Below are positions 19,742 through 30,494 of a stretch of DNA of 64,000 nucleotides, piece by piece. Within the stretch, counting starts at the first letter, position 1. Every line of letters begins with the position of its first letter. Both the position numbers and the translations under genes were made by a program. Source of the DNA: Hexactinellida sp. DTS-2022 (Eukaryota; Porifera; Hexactinellida). Below the pieces are notes generated by a model, which made no database searches, was not told the DNA's origin, and saw nothing but the letters and a program-made list of their open reading frames with translations. The stretch covers positions 3,038,001 to 3,102,000 of the forward strand of contig JAPNXP010000014.1 of the NCBI GenBank assembly GCA_028753945.1. Direction: 5' to 3'.

Positions 19742-20275
19742 ATCTTGCTTAAAAAATTATTGATGCATTTACCATTCACTTTGGGATGACATCCTGAATT
19801 GCAATGAAATCTACGCAAACTACATGGACAATGTTTGACATCGCAATTTCCTCTACATTGAAACGAAATTTTACTACCACAGGAAACTAGTTTAGCAGCA
19901 GTATGCATCTTAATTCCGTATTTTGGAATCTAAAAACACATATGTAGGATGGACTTTACAAATGATCAAATTATCCTCTTCTATAATTTCCATCCAAAAT
20001 CCCTTGACTAGTTTGAATACTACAATAATTTCCCGATGTACTCGTTACTACCCTTTAGATATGCTTCTGATCAAGTTTGCCCCATCTGTTTTTGGTATAG
20101 GTACCTTAACGTTGTATCCAGGCTTAACTACAGAGATGCTTTTGGCTGTGTCGGGGGCATTTTGTCAGCTCGACGATTTTGTACTAGTTGAGCAATTAAA
20201 CGAGTTTGGATTCAAAGGAAAGTACAAGACAATGGAGATCAGTGGCGATGCCAAGGGGGGGCATGTGCCCCCCTA
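19742..20275 (-). pseudogene. C-terminal part of an integrase-type (KRBA2-like) gene, decayed
   Basis: Minus-strand reading in broken frames. Near 20130 it gives VVKPGYNVKVPIPKTDGANL, matching a 'xVxIPIPxxDxxxxD' segment found after the integrase core of KRBA2-like proteins of invertebrates. After frameshifts and stops it reaches a cysteine-rich tail at 19870-19755: CRGNCDVKHCPCSL then CNSGCHPKVNGKCINN. That C-x3-C-x4-C-x-C spacing is the usual zinc-binding end of the same proteins. The two motifs in correct order and spacing support the call. It is clearly a pseudogene. The G-tract sequence at 20245-20300 marks its upstream end. Confidence 0.5.
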
Positions 20276-20300
20276 AATGCTCCCCCCCATCACTGACAAC
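20245..20300. repeat. Short G-tract insertion with CAGTGGCGATG/CATCACTG ends
   Basis: About 55 bp, beginning CAGTGGCGATG and ending CATCACTG, with G7 and C7 runs inside. It is probably a deleted hAT MITE. No matching 8-bp flanks. Confidence 0.45.
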
Positions 20301-20396
20301 ATCCGTGCCCATTCAGACCTGAAAGTTCAGTTTCGCATATGGCACCAATTATATACCTTTAGTTTTATTATAGATAGATATAACTCAACTCACTAT

Positions 20397-20696
20397 CAGT
20401 GCTCGACAAAATGAAATTTAGATGGTGGCTAATTAAGACACCACCTCACTTTTCTGGTGGCTAAAGAATAATCAACGGCCGGTTTAACAAACCACTGATG
20501 GCTTGACAAACTTCTGATGCCGTAGAACAACACTAATATTGATAACCAATAATTCAACGAACAATATAATCTACACAACATTAAATAATTCCACAATTAA
20601 TGGGGGATTAGTTAAGCCACCAAAGTTTAAATTTGGTGGCTTTAAAAAGATTTTTGGTGGCTAACGCCACCAAACCACCAAATTTGTCGAGCACTG
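20397..20696. mobile_element. 300-bp hAT-type MITE with CAGTGCTCGACAAA ends
   Basis: Left end CAGTGCTCGACAAA and right end TTTGTCGAGCACTG are exact complements, followed by repeated GGTGGCTAA/CCACCAAA words. TCACTAT occurs just left of the left end and two to three bases beyond the right end, so a slightly shifted target duplication is possible. A fragment of the same family lies at 30205-30252. Confidence 0.8.
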
Positions 20697-20699
20697 AGA

Positions 20700-22480
20700 G
20701 TCACTATATATTATTGTATTACATTTTAAGGATTTTGTCTATTTGAGATATTTAAGATTTAGTATGTTGAAAATTTAGTTAGAAATTTGAGGAGACAGCC
20801 GCCTGAAATAGTCTTTGCGTCCCTCTGATTTGTGTCTGGATCAGCCTCTGATGGAGATAGGAAAAAAAAATGCAAATGAGATTCTCCTCTCAGTGGAGAA
20901 AGTTGGTTGAAGCAACTTTTATGCCCGATAGAATTACATGTACCACAATGAAACCATTCTCCACAAATATCAAAATCACATAATTGGCAAGAAGGCCTCT
21001 GAGGGAGATGATAAATTGTCTCACCTAAATTAGCCGGAAAAAGCTAGAAGATAGGCAAATTTCATAGTAAATATTGTAACTATGTAACATAATAGGATAT
21101 TCTTACAACCACATTAATCGTATTTCAACTCAAATCAAAAGTTTCCAAATCAATAGTGTACGACAAGTTCCCCGGGCAATTCGGGATCACATAGAAGAAA
21201 GAACTGGATGTTAGCAAAGCACTATTCCTTGTGGATATGTTATAGATTGGGACGATAAAATAAACTAACCTACGCCATCACTTGCTACCTAGAGATATTT
21301 ATTTCCCTGCATATTATAAGGTAGTAGAACAAAGGAATATCATTAATATACGAAATAATATCAGCTATATTTAAATCCTGCTACTCCATTTGGGGCGCAC
21401 GTGCCATAAGCACAGTATGTCCCTCATACATTCGACATAATCTTGCTTACAATACCTTCTCCTGCAGCTCAAGAGTTTCATCTACGATTTCAGATAGCGA
21501 ATGGTTTAGATTGATCAGGAAGTCACAGAATATACAATCATTCTAATACCAATACAGAGACCAAATCATATATCTTATTCTGTTTTAACCAGTATATGTT
21601 TACAACCTTTAGTGTCCGAGAATTCTGGAAAAATACCAGTCCGTGTTCCTTCTCGCTGAAAGAAAATGAAGAAATATCAAGCAGTTAATGACCGATTTAA
21701 TAAATCCGCAAACTGAGCATATGAAAATTGAAGGATTTTTTCTTGGCAATAATCACAAACTACCTGTCGACATTTTTCGGTCAATGTTTGATGGAAAAAT
21801 ATCTCTAATTCTATCTGGAGCAGGTGAGCAAGTTGACAAGTATGCACCGCTATTCACAATGAATTGAAAGATCGTGGATTTATAATACATGGATTTCATA
21901 TCAATAGACACATCACAACTATTTGGAGAAGTCGGGAATAACGATTCTTTCTTTTCTCTACTCTCAAACGAACGTTATAACCTCACCCACGAACGAACCT
22001 CCACCATAAATATCCTTCCAGCATAACATTTACACTCCTAGACTTAAATATTCAGGTGGTTTACTCTGCTCGTTTAACATTTGAAATGTTGTAAATTTAA
22101 ATGGCCAGCAACAACAAATGCAACATCGATGGTCTTTGTCAGAACTCTTGTACAAGAGAAGATTGGTTTGAAGATAGGCTAGCCTGATCCCAAGGGAGGG
22201 ACTACCTATATTTTGGGTGTTGGGCGTCGAGATTTCTCCCCTGAGTCAAATTTTATTGATTGTGTTTCGTCATGTGTTGCGATTGAATACAAGGAGACAC
22301 ATTCACAATTAAATACACGATTATCAGTTATTCTTGGAATAATAAACTCACACAGGTAGATATATACCGATAAATTTAGCGATCTATGCACAAACACTTA
22401 TCTCTTAATTCTCGACTGGTTTGCTAGGGTAGGCATTACACCGACATTGCATTGGATGTTAGCTCACTAGGAAGAAATTT
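20700..22480. other. No gene seen
   Basis: About 1.8 kb of AT-rich DNA without a convincing open frame or repeat boundary on either strand. Confidence 0.5.
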
Positions 22481-22680
22481 TAAAAGAGTTGAATTTCGGA
22501 CACGGCTTGGAATGTCTCTCTAAGGAAGGTTCCGAGGCATGTAACAAACTAAAAAGAAAGTACAGGGAGAATCTCGCTAGAAAGTGCTCATTTGAAGACA
22601 ATGTGGTCGACATTAATGTGAGGTTGGCCTCTGAGATTGGCCCCATACTCATAAGCGGAAAGTTATCTAAAAATTCCTAA
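22474..22680 (+). CDS. Short open frame of unknown function, probable exon or relic
   Basis: The frame from about 22474 to the TAA at 22678-22680 encodes a hydrophilic, regular-looking peptide (GHGLECLSKEGSEACNKLKR, RKCSFEDNVVDINVRLASEI). Composition is protein-like and slightly less AT-rich than the flanks. I do not recognise it. It ends 5 bp before a G-tract MITE-like sequence. It could be the last exon of a host gene or a relic of a transposon ORF. Confidence 0.25.
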   Translation, partial: EILKELNFGHGLECLSKEGSEACNKLKRKYRENLARKCSFEDNVVDINVRLASEIGPILISGKLSKNS

Positions 22681-22684
22681 AATC

Positions 22685-22795
22685 CTGGGGGCGAGACCTG
22701 TCAATTATCGGTTGTACATATTACAACTATGGGGTCTAGTTATAAATTTGGGGGGGGGGGCGCCCCCCCCACTTTTCCGCCCATGCCCATACTAA
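22685..22795. repeat. G-tract MITE-like sequence
   Basis: Begins near CTGGGGGCGAGACC and ends near CCGCCCATGCCC, with a G12 run followed by CGC7. Same style as the G-tract MITE at 17522-17662. Ends and target duplication not resolved. Confidence 0.45.
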
Positions 22796-22933
22796 AAGTG
22801 CTGTAGAGAGAATACTAATAATACTACATTACATTCATATACTGATATAATTGTTGATTCACTCATAATTAATATTTAGATAATAATAATTGCTATTTGA
22901 TTAGAGAGTATATTTCGAGAATAATCATGTTAG

Positions 22934-25203
22934 ATTATAGTGATACGAACCTACGTTATATAAGGCCTATGCACCAACTTTGTGAAACTGGACCATGGAT
23001 TAAAGGAAGGCTATTGATAAATAGGCTATTTATCGTTATCTAAATAACTAGTAGTGATAGACCTCATAAATGTTCTATAACTATATAGGAACATGGTATC
23101 AAGGTATACATAGCATCCTTCAGAATTGAGCTATGTCATCAATTGATTACGTAATCGCTATTTTTGGTGGGTATTATCGTGTTTTTATAGCCCGCCTTTA
23201 ACATAGTTTGACGCGTTATAAATGTTCAAAATTGGAACATCAGGATGTCCATAACTAGTTGAATGGAATGTATCGAAATTATAAATGGAATGTTGACACA
23301 TTCCTCGGTTGCCAGGGAAATGCATATTTTCTAAAATGAGCCATAACTCAAAAACTATCTATTTTATGTAAACCAGGCTAGTTCTGATCTATCCGCAATA
23401 GGTAACTTCCTATTCATTGATAATACATTTTCTAGGCCTAACTTCAATAATCTTTGAGATAATGTGTGTATTACCTCATAAGGAATTAAGTGCTAATTAT
23501 CTTATTATAAATTATTGAAGTTAGGCCTAGAAAATGTATTATCAATGAATAGGAAGTTACCTATTGCGGATAGATCAGTACTAGCCTAGTTTACATAAAA
23601 TAGATAGTTTTTGAGTTATGGCTCATTTTAGAAGAAATACGTTTCCCTGGCAACCCACAGTGGGCCAAAAAGACAGGTTAGCGGAAATAGGCATTTTGTT
23701 AGCAGATAGCCACTTGTGAAGTATTATTGACATATATGTTATTGATAGCAGGAAATTGAATGGCATCATCAAAAATTATGTATGCAGTCTCTAAATTTGA
23801 GTTTTGGGTAATTTGTTCTAATTTTATGAAAAACTAAATTTTGGTTTGTTAACTATCTTTTATTAGTCACCCATGATATTTGATAAAAAAACTTAAACAA
23901 TGGGAAAAATAATGAAAGCCTACTCAAATGCCTGGAAAACAATATATTACATTGGATACAAAGAGGATAGATGTTACTGAGTGTAATTATCGCAAGTACA
24001 ACTACCCTTTGGGACCTTAGATCGTTTTTTATAGCTTTGTTGTATATTGGGAATAATAGCTAGTTCATTAAATCCCCTCCGAATCTTATAAATGTTACTT
24101 ACCGGAATTTCAAAAGCCTGGATGTGTTCATTGGTTGATGCGCTGAATGCTAATTTTGTATTCAAATGATTAGATGCTTCTTCGTTGCTCATTATAGACC
24201 ATCAGTTATTTGAAATAATCAAAAAAGGTACTACAATCAATTATTTATTTTTACTCATTTTTACGAGATTCATTAGAGGCCAATACCAAATTGAATCAAT
24301 TATATACTGTGCGGCTTTGTGCGGGCCTGGAAATTATCTTGAACTAAAGTTAAGATGCTAAATTACTATTAGAAAACATAAAATCTCCTACCCAAGAGCA
24401 CCCAAGACACAATTTCCAACTATATTGGTAAATAAATTTGTGTCCGATCTTGAGTAAAAGCAAAAATTAGATATCAAATTTAACGTGAATAGTATTCATA
24501 AGCATTCTAATTATAGCAATGAGATTAAGCTTGAATACTTAGAAAATGAAATACATATTCAGATTCAATCACTATACTATGCAGAACGACTTTATAAATA
24601 GAATCTTTCCGATTGTAAAACCGCAATATTCAATTTCTAATTCCAATTATATCACATCATTCATTCAGACTCACCGTATTCAAAATATTGAAGTCATTGG
24701 ACTTAATAAACTTCGCATTCTAGGTTTTAGACAATGCTTAATTCGATAATAATAATATGCCCTATATTCGTGAGTGTGGAAAATGCCCCTACTTCCCCCT
24801 ATTGGCATGCATATATATATGCATGCATGCAACCGAGGAATGTGTCAACATTCCATTTATAATTTCGATACATTCCATTCAACTAGTTATGGACAACCTG
24901 ATGTTCCAATTTTGAACATTTAAAACGCGTCAAACTATGTTAAAAGCGGGCTATAAAAACACGATAATACCCACCAAAAATAGCGATTACGTAATCAAAT
25001 GATGACATAGCTCAATTCTGAAGGATGCTATGTATACCTTGAAACCATGTTCCTATATAGTTATAGAACATTTATGAGGTCTATCACTACTAGTTATTTA
25101 GATAACGATAAATAACCAATTTATCAATAGCCTTCCTTTATTCCATGGTCCAGTTTCACAAAGTTGGTGCATAGGCCTTATATAACGTAGGTCACGAGTG
25201 ATA
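22934..25203. mobile_element. Long-TIR element, copy 2 (~2.27 kb)
   Basis: The left arm (about 22941-23320) begins CTACGTTATATAAGG. The right arm (about 24828-25196) is its reverse complement and ends CCTTATATAACGTAG. The arms match almost base for base over about 370 bp. AGTGATA flanks the element on both sides (left just before 22934, right just after 25203), giving a likely 7-8 bp target duplication. Inside the left part there is a second hairpin (about 23290-23460 against 23505-23662). A GCATGCATATATATATGCAT microsatellite lies at 24793-24830. No transposase is visible, so it is non-autonomous. Related to 13570-15965. Confidence 0.82.
23974..24192 (-). other. Short unassigned open frame inside long-TIR element
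   Basis: A 72-codon minus-strand frame inside the element's core, starting MSNEEASNHLNTKLAFSAS. I recognise no domain and there is no neighbouring exon signal. It could be captured host sequence or chance. Reported only because it is the best open frame in the core. Confidence 0.15.
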
Positions 25204-25282
25204 GTAAATTTTTAAACAAATTTTATTAAAAATAAAAAAATCGAAATGTGAGAATGACGTAATATCCGGACATTTAGAAGTA

Positions 25283-25468
25283 CAGTCGAAACTGGGTTTT
25301 TTTGCCCCCCTAAATGCATGGAAAGAGGCATAAAAACCCAATACGCAAAAAAACCCGTATTTAACAATATACATTTCTATGAGGTTATGAAGAAACAAGG
25401 AGAAGCAAGGAGGCAAAATACCCCGATAAGGCAAAACAACCCGTGGCAAAAAAACCCGATTTCGACTG
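25283..25468. mobile_element. 186-bp pogo/Tc1-type MITE
   Basis: The left end CAGTCGAAACTGGGTTTTTT and the inverted right end CAGTCGAAATCGGGTTTTTT are nearly identical. TA dinucleotides at 25281-25282 and 25469-25470 form the target duplication. The CAGTNGAAAC start and TA target are typical of pogo-like Tc1/mariner elements. No coding content. Confidence 0.85.
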
Positions 25469-25724
25469 TATAGAGTAATTATTATTACACCATTCAATTC
25501 CTTGGATACGAAAACCTAAATGCAATTAATACATTTCATATGCCTATATAGTTCAAAGTTTCCCAGAAACATTTTCGGTGCTAAAGTTTTAATGCCTAAG
25601 AATTGCAATATAAAATCCTCGAGCCAACATCTTCCAACATGGAAGAATGTTGCCGGTTTACGAAATTTTACTTGTGGAAACCTTAATAATACAAATATTG
25701 CCAGCAAGGAATGACATCGAAATA

Positions 25725-25970
25725 TTGGTCTTCAAAAATATAGGAAATATCGATATCGGAAATTCCCAAAAAATATCGCGATATTTTTTAAAAATATAGA
25801 AATTGATCTGATATTTTTGATATTTTCCGAATTTTCACGATATTTCTAAAAATTATCGCGATATTTATCGATATAGAGGATTTTCCGATATATTGTAACG
25901 ATATCGGGGATTTCCGATATATCGTATCGATATCGGGGATTTTTCCCGATATCGATATTTGTAAAACCTT
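25725..25970. mobile_element. CGATAT-rich MITE
   Basis: About 245 bp composed largely of ATATCGATATCGG and TTTCCGATAT words. The right end (complement CAAGGTTTTACAAATATCGA) is imperfectly mirrored on the left (GGTCTTCAAAAATAT). It truncates the minus-strand P-element relic that begins at about 25971. No exact target duplication found. Confidence 0.55.
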
Positions 25971-27284
25971 GTGACTAGCTTGATTATGAACTTGAACTAA
26001 ATTTCTAGCTCTTTATCCTGTGTCAGCAAGGACAAACAAGCTTTGCACTTGAAGATTGTTAGAAATACGTATGGACTCAATACAGTGGCGGTCCTTGAGT
26101 CGGGTTCTAACTCCGCCGCCCTAGGAAAAATGTTCTAAATCCGCCCGGGACCGCCCCCTAGGCAAATTAGTTCACTCAGTTTACAAAAATGCCGCCCCCT
26201 AAATTGTGCCGCCCTAGGCGACTGCCTAGTTCGCCTTAGTGGAAGGACCGGCCCTGACTGCATAACCTCCTATAAAGGCGATTGATTGAAGCAGTGAAGT
26301 TTCCAGTGTGAGGGTCAGAAAAGATTCCATTGCTAGGCGATATGTGTCTAAATTTAATGAATCTGATGATTCATCAAGTGGTAAGGAAAAGGATTCGATT
26401 ATACCTTTTAGATTCATGTAATCCGATTCGGGTTTTTTGAGAAACTCTTCAGTATGCTTGATAGTTTAATACGCCGTTCGCTTTCAAGTATTTGAGTAAA
26501 AGTGATATGATATTGTGCACCTGACATCATACGGTACAATCCAAAGTGATGTTCAATCGGATCATTCTGTAATCGTGATGTGAGTACATAATCAAAACCA
26601 CAGTTATGAATGAGATGATTTACGATTTCGATCAGCGCTAGACATGAATGGGAAAAGCTAGTAAATGTCTGAGGATTTAAATTTCCATATTTACCCTCAC
26701 GAGATCTCCAACGTGCAAGCCAGTTGAGTATGAGCCTGAGGAAATTCAAAGTTCATTATTAATGTGAAGAGGTCTTGAAAGCTCATCATTAAGTCGTTTG
26801 TGTTTATGTGTATATTGAATATTTTCCATACTTTTATAATATTGTCTAGAAATTCGCATGTCTTGCGGGATTCAAAGTCTGTTCGCTTAGAGTTGTAAAT
26901 TGATAGAGCTGTAAGTGTTGATGTATCAAATATTTTCAAAGCCAGGTTGACATTTTGTCTTTCTAAAATAGTGGGCAACAGGCCTTTGCTGTTAAACGAT
27001 GTGCCTGTTTGAGGACCGAAGTTTGCTCATTTTTGTAAAGTAATCGATCTTGGAATTGAGCAATATTTACTTTGTGTGTGTCGTCAAAGTTAGGAAAAAT
27101 TAACGCATTTGGGTAGGCAAACGCACGCTCGTAATCTTTTAAATTGAGCCAATTGTTTCTAAGTGATTTAATGATGTGCACCAAGTCGAAGATTAAAAGA
27201 GTTTTCTTTCTGGATCATTGGGGTGAATCACGGTAGGAGATAAAGTCTTGTTATCTGTCGAAAATAATTTGAAAAAAGAAGAAT
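25971..27284 (-). pseudogene. P-element (THAP9-like) transposase relic, minus strand
   Basis: Decayed catalytic half of a P-element transposase. From about 27284 downwards it reads FFKLFSTDNKTLSP (the second catalytic D region), after a frameshift DLVHIIKSLRNNWLNLKDYE, then RLTAKACCP and ILERQNVNLALKIFDTSTL. Next come GFDYVLTSRLQNDPIEHHFG, with the catalytic E in DPIEHHFGLYR, and SLLQSIAFIGGYA. A hAT MITE (26083-26256) interrupts it right after GGYA, and coding similarity continues beyond it to about 25971. Closest relative in the window is the copy at 50606-52763. Multiple shifts and stops make it inactive. Confidence 0.85.
26083..26256. mobile_element. 174-bp hAT MITE inside P-element relic
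   Basis: Left end CAGTGGCGGTCCTTGAG; right end complement CAGGGCCGGTCCTTCC. Flanks ACTCAATA (26075-26082) and ACTGCATA (26257-26264) are an 8-bp duplication with two differences. The interior is rich in CCGCCC and CCTAGG words. The coding relic on both sides lines up with the other P copy once it is ignored. Confidence 0.8.
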
Positions 27285-27389
27285 AGATGGAGACATTTTC
27301 TTTTTGGTTTATTGCTTTGTATCGTATGGGGATCTATTTCTCCCAATTACAGAATAATAGAAGAACTTTGATTCACCTGGGGTAATTTA

Positions 27390-28259
27390 ACCTTAAAACA
27401 TGCCTATCTTGTGCTACCTCAGATAACACATTTTCTAACTGGAAACTGCGGTTATTCTTATCTCTTAACATCATTCTTACAGACAGACCCATTGGAGCAC
27501 CATTTCGGTTTATATCGTATGATGTTTGGTGCCAATTATCATATTTCTTATCTTCAGATCTTAGAATCATTACGTCGCCAGAAAGTTTCCAATATCTTAA
27601 AATTGTTTTAAAGCCACTGTCTTTACCATGTTTCTCTACAAGAGTTCATTAAATCTTTCACTTCTGTTGATAATATCGATTTTAACAATGAAGTTGACCT
27701 AGATCCATTTTTGAGCACAGTATCAGATCTTTATGTCATCGAATGTACTATTCAAGTACTTCAATCCTTAGCATTTATTGCAGGCTATTCAATACAACAG
27801 TACTTGAAACGTATTCGGCCATGTCGTATACGTATGTCGGGAACCTTAACTGTTGGTAAAGATCTCATTATTGATGATTTATCAATTTATCAGTTTAAGC
27901 TATTAGACCTCTCTGACTGTGGTTCTTTGAAATATCCCTCAGAAATAGTGCTGGAATGTATTGTGATTGTTTGGAAGATTTTTATTAGCATTGAAAATAA
28001 TAATGAACTATTGGCGATGTAATTGGCAGGACCATCCAGGAAGATTCTTGTCGATCTACCATCAAATTATATTTTGGATTGCGGTAATTCGGATTTATGG
28101 AATAAAGCCTGTTCCTTTTGTGCAGTAATTGGTTGTTTTATACTTCGAAAGGTTATATTCTTAGTTGCTAACGGTTTTTTAGACAATAAAGTTAAAAATT
28201 ATAATTCGTTACTGTTAACCAAGGGGATGGAGAAGAGAAAACTAAAAAGATTCCTATAA
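27390..28259 (+). pseudogene. P-element transposase relic, plus strand
   Basis: Catalytic C-terminal part of a second P-element copy: LPQITHFLTGNCGYSYLLTS then LQTDPLEHHFGLYRMMFGAN (catalytic E in PLEHHFGLYR) and SYLQILESLRRQKVSNILKL. A stop at 27609-27611 is followed by the continuation (27640-28020) with LQSLAFIAGYSIQQYLKR. A further frame (28023-28259) ends VKNYNSLLLTKGMEKRKLK, the usual end of this protein. It is about 60% like the copy at 51537-52763 by eye. The N-terminal half is missing; a fragment of unknown repeat (27285-27405, shared with 31755-31885) replaces it. Confidence 0.85.
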
Positions 28260-28279
28260 TAGTATTGTATTGTATTGTA

Positions 28280-28843
28280 CACTAACCAGCCAAAAGTATT
28301 TGAACAATAAGGATTTCAATGCACACACATCACTCGTCTGGTAACTTATTAACGGCTATCTAAACTACTCTGAAATGACTATAAATATATTATTATAGAT
28401 AGAAATTGCAAAATATTGTGATTTCTATTCAATTTTGAAAAAAATCACGAAGTGGCATAAGTGTTTCTGCCACGTGCCACTTGTGGGATAAGTGGCACAA
28501 ATGGAAATGTGGCTGTATCACAGCAGAAAATATTCAGATTGATTTGAGATTAAGCACTTCGAGTAATTAAACCATGTGGAATTCAAATCTGCTATCAGAA
28601 TTAATATATTAACATTGCATCTTAATGATAACTAATTAATTATTTAATTAGCTAATTATATATTTATTGAGTTTAACGCCAATATAAAAATGTAAATTCG
28701 AAAACTTTGCTGTTTTATTATACTTTAGACATCGTTTCATGTAAATAGCCATTTTGTAACATCTACTAATGTTATTATGCTGGTATAACCTCAAATGTCG
28801 GAATACCAATTATTGCTGTTCAAATACTTTTGGCCGGGTAGTG
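28280..28843. mobile_element. 564-bp Tc1/mariner-type MITE
   Basis: The left end CACTAACCAGCCAAAAGTAT and the inverted right end CACTACCCGGCCAAAAGTAT match, with TA at 28278-28279 and 28844-28845. The end sequence and TA target are typical of Tc1/mariner. The interior is AT-rich and has no transposase. It lies between the P-element coding relic and its right terminal repeat, so it inserted into the P element's 3' untranslated part. Confidence 0.85.
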
Positions 28844-29137
28844 TATGTATGTATAAGCTTTGTTGTCTGTAGTTTATTAAATATTCTGTATCTTTAGGAA
28901 ACAATTCGTCTAGACGCTATTGACAACGCAAGATTCTCTTGAGAAATTTTTGATGTGAAGTAACATCACAGCACATTCTAGATGCAATTGTGGTGTTTAA
29001 TTTATTAATAATTGTGTATTGCTATATTTATCAAATCTGTTTATTGAACAAATAATTAATTAAAGAGATTGAATCTGCATTATTATACCCTATATTAATG
29101 GTATCTAACTACGAGTCATAGATATTGTAATTTTAGA

Positions 29138-29211
29138 AACCCGGTCGACCTCTGCATCCCTGGTCCAAAATCAACATTCTATTGTAAGGCCTGTTATAGA
29201 GTAGGCTATGC
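29138..29211. repeat. P-element right terminal inverted repeat (relic copy)
   Basis: This ~75-bp stretch, with GCATCCCTGGTCC, TAAGGCCTG and ending GTAGGCTATG, matches the right end of the P element at 53000-53079 in the same orientation. It marks the 3' end of the plus-strand copy at 27390-28259 and shows that the copy retains its terminus. Confidence 0.8.
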
Positions 29212-29344
29212 TTATGCAGAACCGGGCACCTCCTTACACCGGGCAACATTTTTGTATAAGTTCAAAATTAATTCGCCATTTTTATGGGAATTAGCCCCAA
29301 AATATAGTTTATCTTTGCAGATTTGTATGTCAAAGATGTTACTA

Positions 29345-29671
29345 AAGTAGAACCACCCTTATCTGGGCGGTAAATATTGGTTTGGATTTGGCCATATGGT
29401 AATCTCGCTACTTTATATACTATTCATATTCTAAATTTATGAACTCTTTGGGTAAACTTATACCAAGATTAGATGTCGGAGGTGCGTATCAGGTCAGACA
29501 ACAGGTATTGAGACATCAGAACATAAAAACTAGTTGATTATACAATAGAAATTATGATTATTTCCGAGATCCGGGAAAATTCTAAGATCCGGGAAAATTC
29601 TAAGATCCGGGAAAATTCTAGGATCCGGGCACCCTCCGGACGAGACTGCCCGGATTGGGGAGGTTCTACTG
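29345..29671. mobile_element. pogo-type MITE with internal 18-bp minisatellite
   Basis: The left end AAGTAGAACCACCC and the inverted right end CAGTAGAACCTCCCC flank about 327 bp, with TA on each side (29343-29344, 29672-29673). Near the right end there are four units of GATCCGGGAAAATTCTAA (about 29565-29630). The unit is derived from the subterminal CCGGG region. Confidence 0.7.
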
Positions 29672-29694
29672 TAATTATGCGTATTTCTCGAATA

Positions 29695-30175
29695 TAGAAC
29701 CACAATTTATCTAGCCCTACGGCCATGGAGGAGTGAGACTGTCCACTTAGTATATTGCTTGTCCTAGTCCACTTTGGTTTGACTAAAATTAGGTTTATTT
29801 ATGTATTATAGAACCACATTTCAACATGCACTTCCAGCCCGTGGGAGGGGGATACTGCCCAGTTAGTATATTGCTTACCGCAGTCCACTTTGGTTTGACT
29901 AAAATTAGGTTTATTTATGTAATATACAACCACACTTCAACATACACTTCGGGCCCGTGGGAGGGAGAGACTGTCCACTTGCTATAATGCTTAACGTAGT
30001 CAACTTTGGTTTGACTCTAATTATGCATATTTCTCTAATTTATACCCACATTTTAACTAGACCTTACGGCCAGGGAGAGATGGAGACTGTCCACTTAGTA
30101 TATTGCTTATCGTGTTCCACTTTGGTTTGAATCTAATTATGCTTATTTCTCTAATATAAACCCACAATTTAAGAC
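29695..30175. repeat. ~115-bp tandem repeat, array 1
   Basis: Four to five diverged units of about 115 bp. Each holds GGCC-rich ACGGCCAGGGAG, then GACTGTCCACTTAGTATATT, then CACTTTGGTTTGAC, then TTATTTCTCTAATAT. A second array of the same unit lies at 36880-37215. Confidence 0.85.
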
Positions 30176-30204
30176 ACCTAAGGCATATATGTGGATTAAA
30201 TGAG

Positions 30205-30252
30205 ATTTGGTGGCTAATGCCATCAAACCACCTAATTTGTCAACTACTGGTG
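30205..30252. repeat. Fragment of the CTCGACAAA/GGTGGCTAA MITE family
   Basis: ATTTGGTGGCTAATGCCATC and CACCTAATTTGTC match the right end of the element at 20397-20696. It is truncated on the left. Confidence 0.6.
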
Positions 30253-30494
30253 GGAGTTAATTCTGAAACCTAGGGATAATTAAAGTTTTCATTAAGTGTC
30301 GGACCTTCTCTTCGTTTTCCTTAACTGATAATAACAAACAGTTCGGATTTGTAAGTGAGAATTGGGAGTTTTGTTTTCCCATATAATATGTAATAGGTAG
30401 GGATGGAAACAGCCACTGGCTGATAACAGCAAATGTAAATCGAAGCTGCTAACAGCTAGTAGATGCTGAGCAATGCAGAAGTGAATAGTATTTA

